This document shows positions 58,723-64,000 of a DNA stretch of 64,000 nucleotides, piece by piece (position 1 is the first letter of the stretch; each line of letters starts with the position of its first letter). Under the pieces are notes generated by a model. It had not been told where the DNA came from, did not search any database, and saw only the letters and a list, made by a program, of their open reading frames with translations. A program made the position numbers and the translations under genes. Source of the DNA: Actinophytocola sp036378875. Lineage in GTDB: Bacteria > Actinomycetota > Actinomycetes > Mycobacteriales > Pseudonocardiaceae. The stretch is from the NCBI RefSeq assembly GCF_036378875.1, contig NZ_DASUVO010000002.1:143150-207149 (forward strand). The letters run 5' to 3'.

Positions 58723-59604
58723 CAGGTCCGCCGCCACCTGGCGGAGGGCGTCCGCCAGGTGTGCTGCGGGACCGGCGAGGGGATCGGGGAGTCGCGCGAG
58801 GACCATGCGCCGCGGCTCGCCGGCGACCGGCCTGACCTTCACCCCCGCCGGCACGGACGCGGCCAGCAGCGTCGGCACCGTGGTGATCCCGCCGCCCGCC
58901 GCGACCAGGTTCAGCTTGGCGAGCCAGTCCCGTGCGGTGTGAGCGATAACAGGGCGTTCGTCGAGGCCCGGCCAGACGCCCATCTCGCCCGCGGCGGGGC
59001 TCGCCACCCAGCGCTGGCCCCGCAGGTCCTCGACCGACACCGACGGCGCGACGGCGAGCGGGTGCGTGGCGGGCACGGCGACGCACAGGCTTCGCTCGGT
59101 CAAGGTCATCACCCTCAGCGGTGGAGACTCGGTGTCGAACGGCCGGAACGGCGGGGCCGCCGCGAGCACGGCCATGTCCAGGGTGCCGGCGCGCAAGGCG
59201 CGGACCAGCGCAGGCGTGCCGCCTTCGCGTGTCGTGACGGTGATCGCCGGGTGCTTGCGGTGCAGTGCGGCGATGGCCCGGGGCACCAGCACGGCGCCGG
59301 CGCTCGCGAACCAGCCGAGTCGCACCGTGCCGCCCTCGGCGGGCAGTCCGGCCAGCTCACGGGTCGCGGCGTCGAGCTCGGCGAGCACGGTGACCGCACG
59401 GCGCAGCACGACATGCCCGGCCGCGGTGAGGCGCACCCCGTCGCGGCGACGTTCCAGCAGGATGGCGTCGGTCGCGTGCTCGAGGGCAGCGATCTGGCGG
59501 GACACCGCCGACTGTGTGTAACCCAGTGCGGTGGCCGCCGCGGTGAGCGTGCCGCGCTCGGCGACCTCACGGAACACCCGCAGTACAGTGATCGACAGAT
59601 CCAT
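58705..59604 (-). CDS. LysR-family regulator, divergent to the SDR gene
   Basis: A 299-aa regulator with an N-terminal LysR helix-turn-helix (GTLTAAATALGYTQSAVSRQ at about residues 18-37, followed by LLERRRDGVRLTAAGHVVLR). A periplasmic-binding-like effector domain runs from residue about 90 to the end (VRLGWFASAGAVLVPRAIAA). ATG 59604 is chosen because MDLSITVLRVF matches the family start. The SDR gene begins 72 bases away on the opposite strand, so this protein most likely activates or represses that gene. The effector is unknown. Confidence 0.88.
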   Translation of the reverse strand: MDLSITVLRVFREVAERGTLTAAATALGYTQSAVSRQIAALEHATDAILLERRRDGVRLTAAGHVVLRRAVTVLAELDAATRELAGLPAEGGTVRLGWFASAGAVLVPRAIAALHRKHPAITVTTREGGTPALVRALRAGTLDMAVLAAAPPFRPFDTESPPLRVMTLTERSLCVAVPATHPLAVAPSVSVEDLRGQRWVASPAAGEMGVWPGLDERPVIAHTARDWLAKLNLVAAGGGITTVPTLLAASVPAGVKVRPVAGEPRRMVLARLPDPLAGPAAHLADALRQVAADLSEEVG

Positions 59605-59675
59605 GACGATAACGCATACCACGATTGCCGAACTGTCGTTGGCCGCATGTTAGCGAAGCGCATAGCGTCGTGCCC

Positions 59676-60575
59676 ATGACACGGATCGCCATCGTCACCG
59701 GGGCCAACCAGGGCATCGGCTACGCACTGGTCGAGGAGCTCGCGACACGACTGGACCCGACGGATCTGGTCCTGCTGACCGGCCGCGACGCCGCGCGGGT
59801 GGCGGCCGCGGCGGATCGGGTCCGAACCGGTGCCCGCAGCCGGGTCGAGGGCCGGGTGCTGGACGTGACCGATGCCGGCGCGGTCGCGGAGTTGGCCGCG
59901 TCCTTGGGCCGGACGGACATCGTGATCTCGAATGCCATCGGTCCGCTCGTGCCGGACCGTCCGCAGTCCGAGCAGGCGGACGAGTTCATCGCGGTGGCGA
60001 ACGGCGGCACACACGCGGTGCTCCGGTCCTTCGGTCCGACGTTGCCGCCGGGCGGCAGGTTGATCGTGGTGGCGAGCGCGCTCGGCACGCTCGGCCGCCT
60101 GGATCCCCGGCTGCACCCGGTGTTCGACGGCGCGACCCTCGACGAGGTGGAGGCTGTCGTCGAGGGTTGGCGGGCGGCCATCCACGACGGCATCGCGGGG
60201 GAGAAGGGCTGGCCGGGGTGGATCAACGTGCCGTCGAAGGTCGCCCAGGTGGCGGCCGTGCGTGCGGTCGCGGCGACCCGGCGGGACCGCGACGTGCCTG
60301 ACGGCACCCTCGTCGCGGCCGTGTGCCCTGGCCTCGTCGACACGCGGGCGTCGCGGCCGTGGTTCAGCGACTTCAGCCAGGCGCTGACCCCGGCGCGGTC
60401 GGCCCGCCCGGTCGTGGACCTGATACTGGACCCGCTGGATCCGGCGAAGTACGGCGAGTTGGTCCAGTTCGGCAAGGTGTTGCCGTGGCACAGCGGCAAA
60501 CCACCGCGCTACCAGGACGAACTAGTTCGCGATCCGGTCGTTCTCGGCGGCCTCCCGCGCGATGTCGATGCGTGA
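59676..60575 (+). CDS. Carbonyl-reductase-like SDR with the catalytic Tyr replaced
   Basis: A 299-aa short-chain dehydrogenase/reductase resembling carbonyl reductases. The nucleotide motif is TGANQGIGYALVEELA, the Asn is seen in VISNAIGPL and a Ser in VVASALG. In animal carbonyl reductases the insert before the active site ends KEGWP..SAYGVTK; here it reads GEKGWPGWINVPSK, so the catalytic Tyr of YxxxK is Asn184 while Lys188 remains. Normal hydride transfer chemistry is therefore doubtful. The gene diverges from a LysR regulator. Its 3' end overlaps the convergent LAL regulator by 54 nt. Function is uncertain. Confidence 0.8.
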   Translation: MTRIAIVTGANQGIGYALVEELATRLDPTDLVLLTGRDAARVAAAADRVRTGARSRVEGRVLDVTDAGAVAELAASLGRTDIVISNAIGPLVPDRPQSEQADEFIAVANGGTHAVLRSFGPTLPPGGRLIVVASALGTLGRLDPRLHPVFDGATLDEVEAVVEGWRAAIHDGIAGEKGWPGWINVPSKVAQVAAVRAVAATRRDRDVPDGTLVAAVCPGLVDTRASRPWFSDFSQALTPARSARPVVDLILDPLDPAKYGELVQFGKVLPWHSGKPPRYQDELVRDPVVLGGLPRDVDA

Positions 60576-63338
60576 CCGAACACCGAGCTTGGCGAGAATG
60601 TGCGACACGTGCGTGCCGACGGTCCGCGGTGACAGCACGAGCTGTTCGGCGATCTGCCGGTTGGACATGCCTTCGGCAACCATCCCGGCGATCTTCGTCT
60701 CGGTGGGCGTGAGGCTGTTCCAGCCGGCCTGAGCCTGCCGGTGCTTGGCCCGCGGCCCGCGCCGAATACCGTGCTGGCGCAGCTGGGCCCGCAGGTGAGC
60801 GAGGTCCCAGTTGGCGCCGAGCCGGTCATAGAGCTCGTCGGCACGGGTGAAAGCAGACCGTGCGGCGTCCCGATCCCCCCGAGTAGCAAACCCGATGGCG
60901 GCGGCTTCGAGTGCCTTGGCCCGCAACAAGGGCCGGCCGGCGTCCCGGTACCGGTCCGCCGCGTGCTGCAACAGAAAGGGATCCCGCTCCAACAACCCAC
61001 GACAGTAAGCGGCGGTCCCCAGCCGATGCGGCACCTGCGACCGCCGAGCGAGAATCGCGGCCTGCTCAGCGACATCCGCGGCCGCCGACGCACTCCCGGT
61101 ATGAGCGGCGAGCCGAGCGGCTTCGGGCAGCAGATCCTCTACCTCGTCGAGCTCCTCCGCGTCCCCGGCCACCCGATCCGTGAGCACGGCGAGCGCCTCA
61201 ACGGGCTGGTCAGCCACCTCATGATCAAGACTACGAGCCAACGTCAACGACGAAACGACCCGGTTCCCGATCTGCTCAGCACTCGGCGCCGCCAAACCAA
61301 GATGCCGCCGAGCGGTAGCCGCGTCACCCCGATGAAACGCGATCACCGCCGCGATACCGCGATCACAACAGGTGGCCCCTGGATCCTTGAAGGCATCGGG
61401 GAGGGTTTCGATCTCGGCCTGTGCGTCGTCCCATCGTCCAACCTCGAACAGCAGCTCTCCCAACGCGGTCTGCGCCTGCGCCAACCGCACGAGACTGCCC
61501 GTTCGATCGGCGAGTTGTCGTACCTTGGTAGCGGTCCCCAACGCCTCGTCGTACCGGTCCAGATCGCCCAGGGCGACAGCTTTGTTGATCTGCAACAGCA
61601 GTCGCAGGTCCGTGAGTGCGGGGTCGTCCCCGACGACGTCCAGTGCCCGATCAAAGAGGGGCAATGCCATTGCGACATCGCCCCGCATGATCGATACCAC
61701 GGTCAGCACATGCAGGGACCAGCCCAGTGCCCAGGTGTCCCCGGCTTCCTCGGCGGTGGCCAGTGCCTTGGCGGCTACGTTGCCGGCGACCGACACCTCG
61801 CCGAGGTCACGATGCGCGCGTGCGGTGAGCACGAGAAGGCGGGCCCGCTGTTGTGCGGAGATGTCCGCCAAGGAGTGTGCACGCTCCAATGCTTCCAGCG
61901 ACTCGTCGGACCGACCCAGCATTGCCCGGCATTGCGATACAGTCCAATGTAGATCGACAAGGAGGTCGGGATCGGCCACCACGGCCATGGCCCGCGTGGC
62001 GACTTCGACAGCTTCATCGGATTCGCCCGCGCGGTACAGCGCCTCTGCCAACCGGCACACGAGCTTTGCGCCACGGGGTGTGCTCGCGGGGGATCGCCCG
62101 GATGCTTGTCGTAGCAATGCGATGGCGTCCTTGGGTGCCTGGGCGATCAGTGATGGAGCCGCATCGACGGTCCAGTTCAAGAGTGACTCGTCAAGCGGGT
62201 CTGCGTTCGGCACGCTGATCGCGTGTAGCAGTTGGCGCGCGACCCGAGGCGTCGGCACACCCGCCTCGGCGAGTGCCTTGGCCGCGTCGCCGTGCCACGC
62301 CGGTCGAAGCGGGGCGGCGATGTCGTCGTAGAGTGCACCGCGGATGAGAGGGTGTCGAAACGCCAGTTTCTCGCCGAGATCCTTCAACACACCGGCCGTT
62401 CGAGCCTCGTCAATTGCCGGCACGAGCTCGGCGACCCTGCGGTGTAGGACGATCGCCAGGTCGGTAACCAGGAACTCGACTCCGAGTAGAGCCGCCGCCT
62501 GCAACACTTTGCGGACGTCTGTAGGTAGGAAGTCCAGCCGGTCGGTGATCGCCGCGACAAGTGAGTCTGGTACCGGACCAGTGATCACGTCGACCGCGCC
62601 GGAGTCAGTCACTGTCAGCCGCTGAGCACGCAGTAGCGCGTCCATCAACTCGGTCAGGTACAACGGGTTGCCGCCCGCTTCGCTGGCCAGGCGCATCAGG
62701 TTCGTGCCCGGGTTGCCTTCGGAGATCGCACCAACGAGCTCGGTGACGGCTTGTTCCGGCAGGCCTTCGAGCCGAAGGGTTCCGTGAGCGCCCACCACAC
62801 GCCGGATGGCGAGAAGCTCGTCGCGTTGGGGAACCGGGCGCACGATGCCGACCAGTAACAGAGCTGATCGGTCCACCGAACGAGCCAGCCATTCCCACAC
62901 GCTGATGGTCGAGAGGTCTCCCCACTGCAGGTCGTCGACGATCAACACTGTTGGCGTCGCACTGCACAGCTCTGCCATGAGGGCAAGCATCTGTTCAGCA
63001 GCCGCCATGGCCGGATCTACGGTGCTCGCAAGCTCGCCACGGAGCAGGCGCTGGATGGTGTCTAGACGTGGTTCCGTCGACTCCTTGACCACCAGGGCCT
63101 CGAGGAGGGGCTGCAGTGGGAGCGCGCGGCCGAGCTCGTCACATTCGGCCCAGTAGGTGGCGAAGTTCCGTTGCTCCGCCGCGGCCACAGTGGCCCGTGC
63201 GAGAGACGACTTGCCGATGCCGGGTTCGCCTTCGATCAACACTGCGTGGCCGGTGCCTGAGGCCAGCTCGTCGAGCCATCCGACGAGTCGGGACAACTCG
63301 ACGTCACGGCCGACGAGTGCATTAGCATCACTCGGCAT
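60522..63338 (-). CDS. Large ATP-binding LuxR-type regulator (LAL family)
   Basis: A 938-aa regulator. The N-terminal STAND-type ATPase has VGRDVELSRLVGWLDELASG and Walker A LIEGEPGIGKSSLARATVAA. Walker B is seen in TVLIVDDLQWGDLSTI. The middle (residues about 400-830) consists of tetratricopeptide-like helical repeats for ligand or partner binding. The C-terminal LuxR helix-turn-helix reads LTPTETKIAGMVAEGMSNRQ then SPRTVGTHVSHILAKLGVRS. LAL proteins such as MalT switch on operons in response to small molecules. ATG 63338 (MPSDANALVGRD) is preferred to an in-frame start at 63413. The small secreted-peptide gene is divergent from it. Confidence 0.9.
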   Translation of the reverse strand: MPSDANALVGRDVELSRLVGWLDELASGTGHAVLIEGEPGIGKSSLARATVAAAEQRNFATYWAECDELGRALPLQPLLEALVVKESTEPRLDTIQRLLRGELASTVDPAMAAAEQMLALMAELCSATPTVLIVDDLQWGDLSTISVWEWLARSVDRSALLLVGIVRPVPQRDELLAIRRVVGAHGTLRLEGLPEQAVTELVGAISEGNPGTNLMRLASEAGGNPLYLTELMDALLRAQRLTVTDSGAVDVITGPVPDSLVAAITDRLDFLPTDVRKVLQAAALLGVEFLVTDLAIVLHRRVAELVPAIDEARTAGVLKDLGEKLAFRHPLIRGALYDDIAAPLRPAWHGDAAKALAEAGVPTPRVARQLLHAISVPNADPLDESLLNWTVDAAPSLIAQAPKDAIALLRQASGRSPASTPRGAKLVCRLAEALYRAGESDEAVEVATRAMAVVADPDLLVDLHWTVSQCRAMLGRSDESLEALERAHSLADISAQQRARLLVLTARAHRDLGEVSVAGNVAAKALATAEEAGDTWALGWSLHVLTVVSIMRGDVAMALPLFDRALDVVGDDPALTDLRLLLQINKAVALGDLDRYDEALGTATKVRQLADRTGSLVRLAQAQTALGELLFEVGRWDDAQAEIETLPDAFKDPGATCCDRGIAAVIAFHRGDAATARRHLGLAAPSAEQIGNRVVSSLTLARSLDHEVADQPVEALAVLTDRVAGDAEELDEVEDLLPEAARLAAHTGSASAAADVAEQAAILARRSQVPHRLGTAAYCRGLLERDPFLLQHAADRYRDAGRPLLRAKALEAAAIGFATRGDRDAARSAFTRADELYDRLGANWDLAHLRAQLRQHGIRRGPRAKHRQAQAGWNSLTPTETKIAGMVAEGMSNRQIAEQLVLSPRTVGTHVSHILAKLGVRSRIDIAREAAENDRIAN

Positions 63339-63597
63339 ACCTCGACAGTATTGCTTGCCGAGGCAGGGAACAACGGTTGGCGACCATGTTACGCCAACCG
63401 AGTTCGTACTCATTCTGTTGCTCGTTCGTTAACTCTCGGTTATTAGCCGTTACTTGCTGTATTTCCTAAAGGTATGTCATCCTTTCTTTAGTTGTATAGT
63501 TTGGGCCCGAACCCTACCCTCCGCAACGATAGTGCATGCCTATCCGCGCGATCCCTTCTTTTGTCCCAAACCAGTGGAAGAGGAAATAGGAGGCAAG

Positions 63598-63729
63598 ATG
63601 AGAGTCGCGCGGATAGTGGTCGCCCTGGTGGCGTCCGTGGTCATGACCCTCGCGGTAGGTGCTACCGCGAGCGCTGATCCTCCTGGCATGACGCACAATG
63701 GCATCGTGCCGGACATGACCCACAACTGA
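63598..63729 (+). CDS. Small secreted peptide, 43 aa, with repeated MTHN
   Basis: A tiny gene with a very strong ribosome site (AGGAAATAGGAGGCAAG before ATG 63598). The product is a signal peptide MRVARIVVALVASVVMTLAV GATASA, probably cut after ASA, plus a 17-residue mature part DPPGMTHNGIVPDMTHN with the tetrapeptide MTHN twice. It is divergent from the LAL regulator gene, separated by a 259-base AT-richer gap. A secreted signalling or structural peptide is possible. The frame stays open after the TGA stop through a 76-codon tail, so a nonsense mutation in a larger exported protein is the main alternative. Confidence 0.6.
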   Translation: MRVARIVVALVASVVMTLAVGATASADPPGMTHNGIVPDMTHN

Positions 63730-63732
63730 CAA

Positions 63733-63963
63733 GTGCCTGAACGGGTGCAATTGTCAGCACTTCTTCGTCAGTTGCGTCCTCGCAAGTCCTCCGTCGCAGG
63801 GCGTTTCCGTGATGGGCCCACCATCCCGGTGGCGTCCTGCGGCGCGGTGGACTGCTCGGTCCTGCAATGCGTAGCCGAGATTCACCAATCGGCCGCCGAG
63901 GCGGCATTCGTCGGCTACTGCTATCTGTTCTCTCCGCCGGGCGTCTGTGTCCAGCATGCGTAG
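63733..63963 (+). CDS. Cys-rich small ORF in frame behind the secreted peptide (uncertain)
   Basis: An open frame of 76 codons from GTG 63733, in the same frame as the 43-aa peptide and separated from it only by its TGA and one further codon. It contains five Cys, three of them in VASCGAVDCSVLQCVAEIHQ and then GYCYLFSPPGVC. It has no visible ribosome site of its own. Either it is the interrupted C-terminal part of a larger exported Cys-rich protein, or it is not translated. No domain is recognised. Confidence 0.32.
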   Translation: MPERVQLSALLRQLRPRKSSVAGRFRDGPTIPVASCGAVDCSVLQCVAEIHQSAAEAAFVGYCYLFSPPGVCVQHA

Positions 63964-64000
63964 CACGAAGCGTGCGATCTGGTTATTCAAGCTGGATAGC

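Noticed and set aside
63754..63990. Leftward 78-codon frame at the window end
   Set aside because: Mixed codon bias, no domain, no clear ribosome site, and it competes with the in-frame tail of the secreted peptide on the other strand.

Overview
The window is GC-rich and densely coded. It has frequent GTG starts, many 1-8 nt start/stop overlaps, a WhiB-family protein, NarL-type two-component pairs, an ECF sigma factor and RiPP (ribosomally made, modified peptide) genes. Together these indicate an actinomycete, most likely of the Pseudonocardiales (Amycolatopsis/Lentzea/Kibdelosporangium type). The order and genus are inference. No rRNA, tRNA, CRISPR array or intact insertion sequence was seen.

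Layout. 1-4475: end of a secreted M14 carboxypeptidase, a His-rich CDF metal exporter with a GntR regulator, and a secreted amidase. 4456-13638: a catabolic island read leftward, with two pairs of hydantoinase/oxoprolinase (HyuA-like) and DUF917 (S-methyl-thiohydantoin desulfurase-like) genes, an NCS1 permease and a methyltransferase, and a divergent PucR-type regulator. The second HyuA has lost its ATPase signatures. 13639-20468: a two-headed RiPP locus. Leftward are a lasso-like precursor (13792-13929) and a stand-alone asparagine-synthetase-like cyclase, without B1/B2 genes. Rightward are a class III lanthipeptide precursor (15370-15471), a strong hairpin, a LanKC synthetase, an ABC exporter and a SUKH-like protein. 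20479-28591: RCC1-repeat protein, carboxylesterase plus TetR, ABC exporter pair divergent from a DesK-type two-component system, and a SigJ-like ECF sigma factor.

28663-33750: a MarR regulator with a Cys/His-rich tail, two copies of a 15-bp palindrome, then an operon of a beta-propeller protein, an AurF-type diiron N-oxygenase with all seven expected metal ligands, a 2Fe-2S flavin reductase and a glutamine amidotransferase. This looks like a compact, undescribed N-oxidation pathway. 33718-43116: formamidase/amino-acid permease pair, DUF305 lipoprotein, GH28 enzyme, ArsR-like regulator, M20 amidohydrolase, YghX-like hydrolase, and a BlaI/M56 pair with an operator between them. 43171-49531: ABC/FtsX exporter with its histidine kinase and response regulator, then a TetR/NmrA divergent pair around a perfect 44-nt palindrome.

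49532-64000: a repeat-rich non-coding stretch, a quinone oxidoreductase, small membrane protein and ArsR regulator operon, and polysaccharide genes (GH76 behind a perfect LacI-type operator; GH115 behind two CGAAANTTTCG-type palindromes). These are followed by a WhiB-like protein, a methyltransferase, a HAD hydrolase, a LysR regulator, an SDR lacking its catalytic Tyr, a large LAL/LuxR regulator, and a tiny secreted-peptide gene whose frame continues past its stop codon.
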